Of a stretch of 64,000 nt of DNA, positions 1 to 11,000 are shown piece by piece. Where the stretch lies: positions 30,937,589-31,001,588 of the forward strand of contig NW_027460291.1 of NCBI RefSeq assembly GCF_050947875.1, in the 5' to 3' direction. A program made the translations under genes and the position numbers. Numbering within the stretch: position 1 is the first letter of the stretch; each line of letters opens with the position of its first letter. This DNA comes from Dermacentor variabilis (Eukaryota; Arthropoda; Arachnida; Ixodida; Ixodidae). The notes beneath the pieces were generated by a model, which made no database searches, was not told the DNA's origin, and saw only the letters and a list, made by a program, of their open reading frames with translations.

Positions 1-1506
1 CCGCAGGCGGGCCTCGCGCCGGAGACGGCAGTATGCGCGCGCGATTGGCCGCTTCTCCCAGATCCCTTCTGCGGTGCCGCGCGTGCGCAAGGAAATCGCA
101 CTGCACAACATGTGTCCGACTTAGCGGCTGTCTGGGACGGCATTGTCCCCTTACGCGCCAAGTGTTTGACGAGCATCAACAAGCGTGCCTACGAAACGGA
201 GCGCATCGCCAGTATGCCGCTTTCATTATAACGCCCCGGGCGCTAATGACTTCATTTGTTGGCCCGCGAACCAACGTTCTTTGTGTGCACACTTGCTTTG
301 TTTACATGCCCTGTGTTTTTATGGTAGGTTAATTGAGGTAGCGCCGTCGCGCTTGCGAATGGTTCGTACAGGTGCGGCCACTTGAGAAGCCAGCGGGGGT
401 AAAGCTTGCGAACCAGCACGATGTGCTTGACAAAAATAGCACATATACGACTCCGGCAATAATTAAGGGTTCATTGTTCTTGCGCTTGCGTCTTACCACT
501 GTCCGCAAAGCATGGATTTCACATGTTCCATCGTTAAACAACCAGAGCTCTTCGATGATTTCGTGGCAGCACGTGAGAGAGATATCGCAAGATGCCATAG
601 CTGAACATTTGCCTCCCGGATCAGTCAAGAGCATATTGCTTTTATCTATTATGTTTTTTAGTGTCACCACCATTTTTACCCTCGCACACAAATGCAGAAT
701 TATACCGTATGTTGTATAGCCTGTCGTTGTGCCCCGAGTCTAAATAGAAGATGCAGCGATTTTTAATTAGTTAAAAGAGTACGTTGACACAATACTAAAA
801 GTTTGAAAGCAAATGCAAAACATGGCATTAAATAATTCTTGTGAACCACGTGCTACACAGAAATCATTTAAAGCAGAGACAACTACAGCGAAGCCACATG
901 AACATATATTGGCCTATTTAAGGCAAAAGAATAAAAAGAGAACAAGCGCTCGCTATCACAACTAGCAAGAAAAAAAACGTGAAGGTTTCAGAATTGACCA
1001 CAACTCATGACACAGCTGGGGTAAAGTGAGCATGCATTAGTTGCAGACATCAGGGCTTCGAAGTTCAGGCGTTTCCCATTACCGCGAAGTGATATTAAGA
1101 GGCATTTCAAACGAGGTTGGATGCCCTGTCAAAAGCCTTTACTTAATGCTCACTGACGGCACGTTGTACAGTCAACATACAGACAGCTGAGGCGAGCGTA
1201 CATCGAATTTTATACGCCGCAGGGCGAATTTTAGTGCCATCGATATGTACAGCAGCAGCCGATTCCGTGCAACGCACGAATGATCGCGTGAGGTTTTTTC
1301 GAAGGCGCCGTCATCTGATATTTAACACGGAGCCTTTTGTTCAAAGTGTCTAAACACAGTGAGCGATTCGCAGCTTCGCTCCGCATTCTCTGGCTTAGCA
1401 TTTCGCATCTCTATTTTTTTTTTCAAAGGGAGGCATCACGTCGCATCAGTAACAACAACCTAACGTTGATCGTACCTTCTGGACTGTAGACGAGGTGACA
1501 AAGTTT
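1..1506. other. No gene recognised
   Basis: The stretch holds only short open frames with no motif I recognise. The first ~250 bases are GC-rich and the rest is AT-leaning. I see no repeat copy of the families found elsewhere in the window. Confidence 0.5.
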
Positions 1507-1626
1507 ATTATCCAAAAAAGAGGTGAGGCGTGCAGACAGGACACAAGAGTAGAGAAGTGGACAACACCAATGCCTCTACTCTACTCGTGTGTCCTGTCTG
1601 CACGCCTCACCTCTTTTTTGCATAAT
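1507..1626. repeat. Long near-perfect hairpin 1
   Basis: A 48-nt arm at 1507-1554 is the reverse complement of 1579-1626 with two mismatches, leaving a 24-nt loop. The apex is purine-rich and includes a GGACACAAGAG run. It is structurally similar to the hairpins at 3536-3643 and 6054-6196. No coding content is visible. Confidence 0.9.
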
Positions 1627-1679
1627 GAATCCTTACCAACTAGCTCAGCTTTCTGTCCTGCTAAGACCAAGTTTACACG

Positions 1680-1912
1680 ACCCGCCTGGTTGGTTAATGC
1701 ATATGGTGTTGGGCTGCTAAGCACTAGGTCGCGGGACAGAATCCCGACCACGGCGGCCGCATTTCGATGTGGGCGAAATGCGAAAACACCCGTGTACTTA
1801 GATTTAGGTGCACTTTAAAGAAAGCCGTGGTCCAAATTTCCGGAGTCCCCCACAAAGGCGTGCCTCCTAATCAGATCGTGGGTTTAGCAAGTAAAACACC
1901 ATAATCTAATAA
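1680..1912 (+). mobile_element. Ruka-type tRNA-derived SINE, copy 1
   Basis: The head is tRNA-like: an A-box region around GGTGTTGGGCTGC and a B-box-like GGTCGCGGGACAGAATCCC. It is followed by the body shared by all copies here (GGCGGCCGCATTTCGATG, GGGCGAAATGCG, ACCCGTGTACTTAG, CACTACGG/CACAAAGG, CGTGCCTC). The 3' tail is a short run of CTAAT units rather than poly-A. Such SINEs depend on LINE enzymes for movement and on an internal RNA polymerase III promoter. I found no clear target duplication, and the body carries several substitutions, so the copy looks old. The family name is from memory. Confidence 0.85.
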
Positions 1913-2057
1913 TCTAATCTAATGTTGAATTCCAATGGTCGAACCAGATCAAGTTTTCCTGCTCTGTATCAAGCAATCCTGTTTCGATGGCAGAATGAGA
2001 GCGTGGGTTGTGTGTTCCAATGGCAGATTGGGAGCAGCCACCGATTTCGGATCGCCC

Positions 2058-2083
2058 TGCGGAGCAAAAATATTTGCTCCGCA
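2058..2083. repeat. Short perfect palindrome
   Basis: Eleven-base arms (TGCGGAGCAAA and its complement) enclose a 4-nt AATA centre. It lies about 90 bases upstream of the small open frame at 2171. Confidence 0.7.
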
Positions 2084-2170
2084 GATTTGACCGGAAGTCC
2101 GCATGACGTATTTCCTTCACCCGCCTCTGCTTATACTGTCACTGTCGCCTGTTTCCGGTCGCAGGCAGCT

Positions 2171-2326
2171 ATGGACGACATGGACGCTACGTTGCGCCGT
2201 GCGCTTTTGTTCCTGCTCCTGGATAGTGACGGCTCCGACCCAGACACTATAAGTTCCAACTCTAGGGATGATTCTTCCGACACGGAAGAAACGCACCGAA
2301 CGCTGGGATTATCCAGATGGTGGTAG
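2171..2326 (+). CDS. Small open frame, unrecognised
   Basis: An ATG opens 51 codons that begin MDDMDATLRRALLFLLLDSD, followed by a serine/aspartate-rich stretch and a TAG. An acidic, serine-rich N-terminus can be a first exon of a transposase or a regulatory protein, but no domain is recognisable and no partner exon was found downstream. I list it because it starts at a plausible ATG and its composition is non-random. It may equally be chance. Confidence 0.2.
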   Translation: MDDMDATLRRALLFLLLDSDGSDPDTISSNSRDDSSDTEETHRTLGLSRWW

Positions 2327-2806
2327 GGATGAAGCCTACCCGATCCACCTCTAGTATAGCGCCGTGTCACTCAATTTCCCGCCTGTACTAAGTGCCTACG
2401 CGAGAGCGCACGCATTGTATTCGCAGATTTGGCGAGAGCGATCTCAGTCGGAGCGACGCGCTCCGTTCGTGATCCGGCCGAGCGCTCGCGATCTGCCATT
2501 GAAATTCAACGTGTGTTTAAACGTGGAAGCGCTCACTAGAGCTGCAGCGACATCAAGCGAAAAATAAAACGCAGTGATCGCTCTAAAACAGCAGTAAAGA
2601 AAGCGCGATTGCATATTTTCTCCGTCGAACAGCCGCGATCCACCGCCACCGTCGCTCTTGCTCGCGAAGCAACACCGGAGACAAAGTGTGTGCCTGACGA
2701 GTTTTCGTACGTGTTAAAGCGCCCAACTACGCAACAGTTGCTTCAAGACATCGCTGAAGGCGGACAGAAGCGTTAAATTACGATCAAGAACGCGAACATC
2801 ACAGCA

Positions 2807-3043
2807 CCCTCCGTGGTTGCTCAGTGGCTATGGTGTTGGGCTGCTGAGCACGAGGTCGCGGGATCGAATCCTGGCCACGGCGGCCGCATTCCGATGGGGG
2901 CGAAATGCGAAAACACCCGTGTACTTAGATTTAGGTGCACGTTAAAGAACCCCAGGTGGTCTAAATTTCCGGAGTCCTCCACTACGGGGTGCCTAATAAT
3001 CAGAAAGTGGTTTTGGCACGTAAAACCACATAATTAAAAAAAA
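2807..3043 (+). mobile_element. Ruka-type SINE, copy 2, with target duplication
   Basis: This is a near-complete copy: A-box region at the TGGCTATGGTGTTGGGC segment, B-box at GGTCGCGGGATCGAATCC, then the shared GGCGGCCGCATTCCGATG body and an A-rich 3' tail. The 12-base duplication AACATCACAGCA occurs exactly at 2795-2806 and 3044-3055, as expected for LINE-mediated target-primed insertion. Sequence agreement with the other copies suggests it is among the younger ones in the window. Confidence 0.93.
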
Positions 3044-3055
3044 AACATCACAGCA

Positions 3056-3535
3056 TGCGCATAGGCGCTGACGGGAACAGTGGTCGCCCGAGCCTTGGCG
3101 ACAGGCGACATTATCGGCGCTTTGCGCAAAGCGTATAGCCTGAAGAGCGTCGGAAAAAATATTGATCCGCAGCCCCATGAGCGAGAGACAGCTCAAATCT
3201 AAGAAAAAAAGGGAAAAAAAACGATAGAAGTGCTCAAAACACATCAATGACAAACTAGACGGTTGTCTGGGACGAACATCATCCTTTTTTTTTTCTAGCA
3301 CCCAATAGAGTGTTATGACGAGTATGAGAAGTTAGGCTATGAACTCAGAAAATCAGCCTATCAGACATTGAGCACAAGTTCGCAGCATAGCATTAATGTA
3401 ACTTTTCACAGCAACGCATGCCCAGTACAATTATGGGCTAAGACTGCTCAATGCACTTTGGGATGACCAATCAGAGCGCCACAAATATATAAGTACGCTT
3501 ATTTAACAGGGATAGGCGGGCTAGTTGATGATCGA
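3056..3535. other. No gene recognised
   Basis: The region between the SINE and hairpin 2 contains only short frames without motifs. Confidence 0.5.
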
Positions 3536-3643
3536 TATTGGAATGCATCTTGTAACCGCGCAAATAACAAAGGACAAAGAAGGAAACACACAGGACCTTC
3601 TTTGTGCTTTGTTATTTGCGCGGTTACAAGATGCATTCCAATA
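3536..3643. repeat. Long near-perfect hairpin 2
   Basis: Arms of 48 nt at 3536-3583 and 3596-3643 are complementary with a single mismatch, and the loop is 12 nt. The apex again carries a purine-rich GGACAAAGAAGG run. Near-identity of the arms implies recent formation or a homogenising process. Confidence 0.92.
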
Positions 3644-5588
3644 TAAGCATGCGCCATCCTCGGCTATGAGTTGTGCACTCTGGCCAATGGGCCGCGTTCC
3701 AACGCTTACTCGCGTGAGCTCGACAAGCGCACATAGATATAAATGAGAGCTAGCTGCACTCCTGTCGCAGGAATTACTTCTTACGCCGGCAGCTGCCACG
3801 GAGGTTGAGGTTTTGTGAATGGACTTACGCTTACTATTGGCGCAAGTACTGAAGTTCGTACTTGTGCCACCGCCTTTTTCGCCTTTTAAAAGGCGCCACA
3901 CACGCCTTTTTTCTGACTAAAGCACTGGTCTTCGCAGCGGCGGGCATTGCAAGCTTGCTGATGTTACGAACAGTTTTAGCTTTGAAAATATGCTTTTTTC
4001 GTAAGATCTTTTTTTTTGTACGCCAAAATCGGTTTGTGAGTTAGCTTAGGGAATTCCACCCCAGGGTCCCTAATCACAAAAATGTTCTTACGCTGAAACT
4101 GTTCCTAAGAGCACGCGCCACTCAATCTTGATGTTGGACACATTAGAAAGATTTAGAATAGGGGCGCCAATAGCTTGGGCCCCAAAGTGCTTTGCAGGTG
4201 TTAGCGTTGGAGCACGCAGTACTGAAGAAATTTAGCATAGGGCTTTGCGTTAGCTGATAGTCCTTGTGCTGACAGTGCCACTTCGGCGTCAAAGAAAAGC
4301 TAATAGAAATAATTAAATAAAATATACCATTTTGTGATAAGAATAGTAATATTGACTTTCATGTTTTAGCGTTTAATTACAATTTGGAGGTTATTCTATT
4401 AGCAGCAAACAATTGCGCTTAATTTTGAGTAACCAAGAGTACGTGCCTTCACTAGCCAAGCTAAGCCGTGGTAGGCCTACGAGCCATGAAATCCACAATA
4501 AAATTCGTAATCAGTGGCGTCTAATGAATTAATCTTCATAACACACGCTAGTTGAGAGAATGCGATAACCGCAGTCACTTCTGCTAGCTTGCGAACTTCA
4601 TGCGTTACCACGGATCGAACGCAGTTTGGTGCTATAGGTTAAAGCCTTCGCTTCGATGGGTGCCGCCATGTTCGTTTACGAAACTCTTTTGGGGCAGCTT
4701 TTCGGGCTCCCGCTAAGTCAGTGAAATAGCACGCCCGACGCAAAACCCAAACGCAGTTTGCGTCTCGCGCATGCGTAGTGGCTACGACGCTATTACATGA
4801 AAATGAACCCGTAAAATTACATTCCCTTTGCTTAACTCGAGCAGACGTTTCCGTCGTTAGCGTTTCGTTTTCATAACATTTGCTTTAACATTTGAGCAAG
4901 CATACATTTTCAAATAAGCGTAGGATCCACCGAAAGGTTTATAAACTTTTTTTTAATTTCTTTATAGACATACTGAGGTGTCCACGCAACACGTGCAAAC
5001 ATATTCAACAGGTAATCTGAAATTTGACGCGGAATGATTACGACAATATGTGAACGTAGCAAAATAAGACCCCGATCCACTCTAGGACTGGCCCGCATCG
5101 CAGTACCTGCCTCGGCGTGTACTAAAGACGCTGAAGGCGCACCGTACCTGTGTTAATCTGATGCCGGTACTGACTACTTTATTGTATACTGTGGAATTTC
5201 AAGATATTACATCGTTCGAATTTCGAAAACATTCTTACGTGCAATTAATGCAGAGAATTCGAGAGAAATGAAGTCTGTTGGCAATATTAAAGACTTTTTC
5301 AGTCGAACTATTATAAACTGGCAGTGGACCCAACAGTGGAGCCTATAATTTGAGAAATTTAGGAATGTATCGAAGTATATCTTAAAGTACAAATGGCGAG
5401 TGTCAGTCGTTTACAATTAGTTTTCTAGCATATCTTGCATCGGCATCCCAAATTCGGCGGAAGCCAAAGCATTCCAAATACCACCATGGCCAGACTGCAT
5501 GCACTGCCGCTCCAGACCGGCCGTTGTATCACAACACAAGAGAGCTCGCATAAAGACCAGTTCAAGGTGAGGCACTGAGCTACGATGC
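3644..5588. other. No gene recognised
   Basis: AT-rich non-coding DNA with short frames only. No known repeat is visible. Confidence 0.5.
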
Positions 5589-5700
5589 AAGTAGAGAGAG
5601 AGGGGGGGGGGAATTAAGGAAAGGCAGGAAGGTTAACGAGGTGCAACTCTCCGGGTAGCAGACCCTGCACGGTCTGCTACCCTCGTAACAAGAATAGGGA
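5589..5700 (-). repeat. Possible LINE 3' tail fragment with hairpin
   Basis: Read on the minus strand, the segment has a GGTTAACCT(T/C)CCTGCC motif and a CT/C-rich run resembling the 3' untranslated region of LINE A (27832-27970). It includes a perfect 12-bp stem with a 6-nt loop at 5653-5682 (GGGTAGCAGACC and its complement). It could be a 5'-truncated LINE insertion reduced to its tail. The match is short. Confidence 0.35.
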
Positions 5701-6053
5701 GGCCTTCACCCATTGCTGCCGTTTTCTGCCTGCGTTGATTCTACCCCATTTCGGCGCGAATGAACCGTGTTTTTATGTCAGTGGCTCATGGTCTATCGGT
5801 AAGAAGAAGCAGTGGATAAATAAGGGGTAGAAATGGTGGGTAAAGGAGCATCCTCTGTCAAAAACAAAGAAATGCACGCGTGCGCCAGCTTGTAATCCGG
5901 GATTAGAAGGTCCAGCGTGACTTAGGCAAAGGCAGAGAGAAGGACAAAACGGCTCGTAAGGATTTACAAGTACCAGAAGGATAGCACCCACAGCCTTTGT
6001 CTAAACAAAAATGGGTCCCAAAAGGACTTCTTCTTGGGTAAGTTGGTGCTTAG

Positions 6054-6196
6054 ATTTCCTAGGTATACTCTGTGGCGTAAAATACATTTCTTGAAAAGGG
6101 ACAGAAGAAAGGAAGACAGTGAAGCTCCAACTGTCTTCCTTTCTTCTGTCCCTTTTCAAGAAATGTATTTTACGCCACAGAGCATACCTAGGAAAT
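6054..6196. repeat. Long near-perfect hairpin 3
   Basis: Arms of 67 nt (6054-6120 and 6130-6196) are complementary with one mismatch around a 9-nt loop. This is the longest of the three. The apex carries GGACAGAAGAAAGGAAGACAG, the same purine-rich flavour as hairpins 1 and 2. Confidence 0.93.
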
Positions 6197-6608
6197 AAAT
6201 GGGACCGTTGCGCTAATGATGACAGTTGACCCCTGGATGGTTTATGCTCTCCTCTTGTATTCGCCTTGCTCGAAAGCACTGAAGGAAACAGCGGTTCTCG
6301 CCCTTCTCAGCTTTCTCTATAGGGTATGCACTTAGACGGGCGTGATACTATATATACAGCGAGGACTGAGCAACACTCACAATGCTTGCGGGTTCTGCTG
6401 TTGCTTTATAAATGACGAGACACTGGCAAATTAGGCCACCGAAGGGCCTGCAATCTCAATCATCAAAAATGCACTATAGCAACTAAGGCATGTAATTACT
6501 TCTTTTTCGCCCTCGCCCCTTCCCATCTCATCCCTAGGCGACATAGGCGGCAATTAGTGTGCCCGAAAAGTAAAAGTAGAACGCACGGGACTTATATTAT
6601 GCTATACT

Positions 6609-7605
6609 GGGGCGGCTATGACGTAAAGCTGTTTCAAACTTTTCTATTCCAATTCTGCAATCAGCCCTCCGCAACGGCCCAAAAACATTTTCGGACCACC
6701 CCCACTTCGCCTGTCTGTCACGCGACGTCACGAAAACCGCGATAGCTCCCCATATGATATGACATGTACACACTGATTATCCATGATTGGGCCGAAGAAA
6801 AAAAGGAGTTATTTCTCATTCGACGCCTTCTCGCCATTAGCCCTGAGCTATTGGTCAAAAGTTTTCGGACTGCACCTACTTCGCCTGCCTGTCACGCGAC
6901 GTCACAAAACCGCGAAAACTCACCGCGTCAAAGTGACGTGTACGCGTTAAAGATGCATTAATATGCCGAACAAAACAGTTTTTCTTTTTCAATAGCCTGG
7001 CGCATGCCTCGTTCCGAAAGGTATAGAAGGTGTGTGCCATCCAATCGCTCTGGCACTGGCAAGTCTGAGCTGTCGGGGAGCATGAAATATTTCTGTACAA
7101 TAAAAAAATTTCCGTTGCAGTATAACGTTATCGAGCCCAGTCGGCACATATACAACATTGCTCTGCCAACTCTTCTTTGCTGAGGATCCGTTTTAGCGTC
7201 ATTTTCAACCTTCCGTTGCACGACGCCGCGATTTCCGACCAGCCACTGCGAGCTAAGTCAGGGGAAGCGGACCAATCGCAGGCGTTGGCACCAGGCTCCT
7301 CATCCAGTTATCTACTTTCACTGTGCTGACTCAGCCCCATTGAAACCCTCTTCACCTGAGCGTGATCCTCGCTTCGTGTCAGCAAATTACATAAGGAAAA
7401 CCGCTGAATGTAGGCAATGCTATTCGCTTTTAAAGCCAAAAAAAAAAGAACAAGTGGCCTCCTCTAAAAAAGAAGCGCATTTGATTGGGGATTTTCAAAG
7501 AACGGCGGCAGGATACCGCCCGATGCTCGCGTCAGTGGTTACGTAAATTTGACGTCGGGAGAGTAGAATAAAAAGATATTGGAATAGTTTTACGTTATAG
7601 GGCCC
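6609..7605 (+). mobile_element. Non-autonomous ~1 kb inverted-repeat element, copy A
   Basis: The 5' end (GGGGCGGCTATGACGTAAAG) and the reverse complement of the 3' end (GGGCCCTATAACGTAAAACT) match as imperfect terminal inverted repeats of about 25-30 bases. The whole unit aligns collinearly with 42690-43658, which defines its boundaries. The interior has a direct repeat of roughly 180 bases built on a CTGTCACGCGACGTCAC block (around 6715 and 6890). There is no coding capacity, so any transposase would act in trans. I could not identify a clear target duplication, so the superfamily is unassigned. Confidence 0.85.
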
Positions 7606-8475
7606 ATGGTCGCACGATGAACACGTTCCAACCTTGCTCATTTCTCGATCCTTAAGAAGCAACTCGTATACGGGTCATCCTGCGTTCGTGCAACACAAGT
7701 TCAGAGCAGCTTCTGTCGCTCGAGTTGCAAGCGAGCTGCGCGCCTTTTCCCGCTCCATACAGTCACGAATGCAAGGCCTCTGGATAGAATCTGGTACCGA
7801 ATCTAGCTGGCCAGGCGTATGCCTGGCTTTCGCGACAGGGAGAACCGCACATCCTCGCGACTTATTTACTCGGTGCATAAGTTATGCCTTTGGGGCCTGA
7901 AGAACTCTGCACCGCGCCCGCACAGAGCCACACGCACGTTTGATTGGCTCAGGAGATAGCGGCGTGCGCTCTTCCTGGACCGAAGCGTAGGACCGGTGTA
8001 GCATTTAGTATTAAGCTTGACCCGGTGTTTCTACGCGGGAATTTAGTTAGTCCCCGCTTTGAAAGAGGGCTTCAACGTAGTCTTGCCGGGCCCTCCGCGT
8101 TCTAGTGCACGCAATGATGGCAGCTGCACAGCCCGTATATACGCAGGCGATAGGCGTGTAGCGTGGCCACGAAAACTTTTTCCCGAATCCCCACGTATTC
8201 ATGAGATGACAGAAAACTAGCCGTAACCTAGGATGCACTGTGGGAAAGCCTAATAACGCAAAGACGTCGCTGTCAAAGGGCTTACGCTGGACAGCATTCT
8301 TCGAACGGGCTGTATATACTGGTGCTGCGATCGGAAATTTTTTAACCGATAAATCGGCGCGCACGAAGCGATCCATGAACATTTTCTGGCTAAGCAGTGC
8401 GACGCGGAAGGTCTAAACATGTATAAATAGTCTGAGTAACACGAAGGCATGTAAGAAAAAAACCACGAATATACT

Positions 8476-8479
<4 letters not shown>
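7606..8479. other. No gene recognised
   Basis: Mixed-composition DNA with short frames on both strands and no recognisable domain. Confidence 0.5.

Positions 8480-8525
<46 letters not shown>
8480..8525. repeat. (ATA)n microsatellite at SINE tail
   Basis: About 15 uninterrupted ATA/TAA units lie immediately at the 3' tail of the minus-strand SINE at 8526-8751. The position suggests expansion of the SINE's own tail. Confidence 0.95.
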
Positions 8526-8751
8526 TTTGGGGTTTTACGTGCCAAAACCACTTTCTGATTATGAGGCACGCCGTAGTGGAGGACTCCGGAAATTTTTGAC
8601 CACCTGGGGTTCTTTAACGTGCACCTAAATCTAAGCACACGGGTGTTTTCGCATTCCGCCCCCATCGAAATGCGGCCGCCGTGGCCGGGATTCGATCCCG
8701 CGACCTCGTGCTCAGCAGCCCAACACCATAGCCACTGAGCACCCACGGCGG
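8526..8751 (-). mobile_element. Ruka-type SINE, copy 3
   Basis: Complete minus-strand copy. The B-box region appears on the plus strand as GGGATTCGATCCCGCGACC and the A-box region as the complement of TGGCTATGGTGTTGGGC. Microsatellites flank both sides, ATA repeats at its 3' tail and TA repeats just beyond its 5' end. A short TACTTATATA-like sequence occurs on both sides and may be the target duplication from which the TA run grew. Confidence 0.92.
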
Positions 8752-8756
8752 GTTAC

Positions 8757-8760
<4 letters not shown>

Positions 8761-8806
<46 letters not shown>
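8761..8806. repeat. (AT)n microsatellite
   Basis: Twenty-three AT units, uninterrupted, begin ten bases past the SINE end. Confidence 0.97.
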
Positions 8807-8809
<3 letters not shown>

Positions 8810-9797
8810 TGGCGCATTTTGTATACGCGCTTGAAATGTCATGCAAGGTCGCCGCGGCAAAGTGAAACGAACGTTCGAAATTATACGCACGCACGGTGGT
8901 TCTGGCACACGCTGAGGCTAAAAACCGTTTAATTTTGCACAGCCCCTGTGAGCCGAGCGGTGTGAGAAGTACGCACCACCGGAGTGCATGGTCGCGAAAG
9001 CTGCAGGAGGGAAGAAGCGCGCGGTGAGCTTATCCGAAGCAGGCGCAGTCGGCCCTTTCTGTCGGAGGGGCGGGGCTGTCTCCTTCCTCGAGAGCCCGAG
9101 TTCCGCTATGTCTCCTTCTCTTGGCAGACACATTTTTTTTTTTAGTTTAGATATCTTCTACATTTCGCGCATATCAGCTTTAGAACAAAGAGCGCCGTGG
9201 GGTATGCCGCTTGTCGCGCTCTTCGAGGGGTACCGAGACGAGGTGGCGGGTTTAGTGCCCGACATCATTCATATGTGCGAATGAAAGACGTCAACTATTT
9301 ATTTATTTATTTGCACAAATATATCTCGCACGCTCCCACCATAACACTGCGTATTAAGGGAAGAGAACTTATCAAAGTGAGGGATTCCACGTCATACAAT
9401 ATTTATTGGCGTGACATAGATGTGAAGAACAATATTGTAAGGGTAGGTCGCACGTATGAAAGATTAAAAATCCTAAATTAAGGTCAAATTTGCACGAATA
9501 TGAACCATAAGCATCACGTTATACAAATACATCAAACTGACAGATACTGTCTACGGATAGAATACATGTCTCGTTAAATATGAATACTGGTTAAGAAAAC
9601 CGGGCTGTGCATTCCCGAAAGGCTGTGCCATCGGGAATGCTGAGAAAGTATTCAGCAAGATCGTTCTGGAACATCGTGGCACGAGGCAGTGCTGATGAGC
9701 TGAATGTGCGTCCGTGGCAGAAAATAGGCTGAGGTGATTCTGGAGGTGGCGTGAGATGGGATATGGTTTAGCGAGGAGCGACGGCATGTAGGCGGAT
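8807..9797. other. No gene recognised
   Basis: A GC-rich patch (8940-9130), a short ATTT run (9297-9312) and AT-rich sequence follow. The ATTT run beside a non-coding stretch could be the tail of another LINE, but no coding homology is visible. Confidence 0.4.
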
Positions 9798-10320
9798 CAC
9801 CATCATGATCATCATCACCATCATCAGCCTATTTTATGTCCACTGCAGGACGAAGGCCTCTCCGTGCGATCTCCATTTACCCCTGTCTTGCGCCAACCGA
9901 TTCCAATTAGCGCCCGCGAAATTTCTAATTTCATAAATCCACCTAGTCTTCTGCCGTCCTTCACTGCGTTTTCCTTCTCTTGGTACCCATTCTCTAACCC
10001 TAATGGTCCAACGGTTATCAAACCTGCGCATATCAAACCTGACCTGCCCAGCTCCATCTTTTTCTCTTAATGGCCATTAGAATATCGGCTATACGCGTTT
10101 GCCCTTTGATCCAAACCGCTCTCTTTCTGACTCTTAATGTTATGCCTAGCATTCTTCGCTCCATCGCTCTTCGCGCGGTCCTTAACTTGGTCTCAAGCTT
10201 CTTTGTCAATCTCCAAGGCTATGCCCCGTATGTCATCACCGGTAAGATCCACTGATTGTACGCCTTCCTTTTCAATGATAATGATGAGCTTCCAGTCAGG
10301 AGCTGACAATGTCTTGCAGT
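9798..10320 (-). pseudogene. RTE-type LINE, C-terminal part of ORF
   Basis: Minus-strand reading shows the conserved C-terminal module of RTE/BovB-like LINE polyproteins: an RRAMERRMLGITLR-like segment, IKRKRWSWAGQV, then RWTIRVREWVPREGKR and a final RLAQDRGKW...AFVLQWT. These pieces lie in more than one frame with stops. The element ends in a (GAT)n-type 3' tail (CATCAT run at 9798-9826 on the plus strand), characteristic of RTE elements. It is the downstream half of the LINE whose RT and endonuclease lie at 11336-13790. The segment between them is displaced by an insertion. Confidence 0.85.
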
Positions 10321-10460
10321 AGAAGGCAAGTTGGGCTAGTTGGTGGAAGTTCATCTTACAAAACTGTGGTTACTGCGCTAAGACACACGGACAACACAAG
10401 CAGAAATGGACAGGACGCGTGCAGACTCACAACTGAATTTTATTGGGTGAAAGATGACAT

Positions 10461-10500
10461 ATATATGTAATGATCAAAATGATGTCATCATGCTGATGGG
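10461..10500. repeat. Inverted repeat, left arm, flanking GIY-YIG frame
   Basis: This 40-nt arm is the reverse complement of 10973-11012 with about seven mismatches, and together they bracket the GIY-YIG frame. Penelope-like elements are known for complex direct and inverted terminal repeats, so these may be their remnants. Confidence 0.75.
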
Positions 10501-10551
10501 ACATCCAAAATCGCTGCTCGTTTGTGTGCACAGGTCCTAAGAAAGGTTTAA

Positions 10552-10953
10552 ATGATTCCTTGCCATAGCCCTTTTGTTTTCCGTGTAAGCCACAGGTCGC
10601 AGTTTATTCTTTGCACGTGCGGTGTTGTTTATGAATTACCTTGCTCCTGCGACTTTGTTTATGTCAGTCAGACCGGACGCTGTATTAATATCCGTCTAAA
10701 AGAACATTTTGAGAATAATTCATCTGACGAGCATTCCCACGTAGCAAAACATTGCAGGGATTGTGAAAAAGAGACAAAGAAGGCGCGCCTTTCGCTAGTA
10801 GCAAAAACGAAAATTTTATTCCGTCATAGGGATCGTCAAACACGGGAGCTGTTCGAGGCATATGTTATAAAGAAGAAAGCGCCTCTATGTGCTAGCGATA
10901 TCTCCATTGTGCTCGCTGATTGTGAGGTGCAATTTCTGGACACAAGATTGTGA
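10552..10953 (+). pseudogene. Penelope-like element GIY-YIG endonuclease, 5'-truncated
   Basis: The 133-codon frame encodes the C-terminal endonuclease of a Penelope-like retroelement. It has the GVVYELPCSCDFVYVSQTGR segment (the GIY...YIG equivalents VVY and VYV, then the catalytic Arg region RCINIRLKEH), preceded by a CTC knuckle. Next come SHVAKHCRDCE (His/Cys zinc-binding pattern) and the glutamate-containing LFEAYVIKK. In complete elements the reverse transcriptase lies N-terminal, and none is present here, so the copy is 5'-truncated. The frame itself is open. The first codon is ATG but is unlikely to be the native start. Nicking DNA for target-primed reverse transcription is the family's known role. 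Confidence 0.88.
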
Positions 10954-10972
10954 CGGCAATGATTGTGGATGG

Positions 10973-11000
10973 CCTATCACCATAATGACGTCATTCTGAT

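Noticed and set aside
33..719. Overlapping frames of 60-120 codons at the window start
   Set aside because: No motif, no consistent strand and no splice or promoter evidence.
2813..3037. Open frame starting MVAQWLWCWAAEHEVAGSNP
   Set aside because: It is a translation of the Ruka SINE, not a gene; the same peptide pattern appears from other SINE copies, for example at 8390-8746.
10079..10322. Plus-strand frames around 10070-10322
   Set aside because: They are antisense to the C-terminal module of the RTE LINE.
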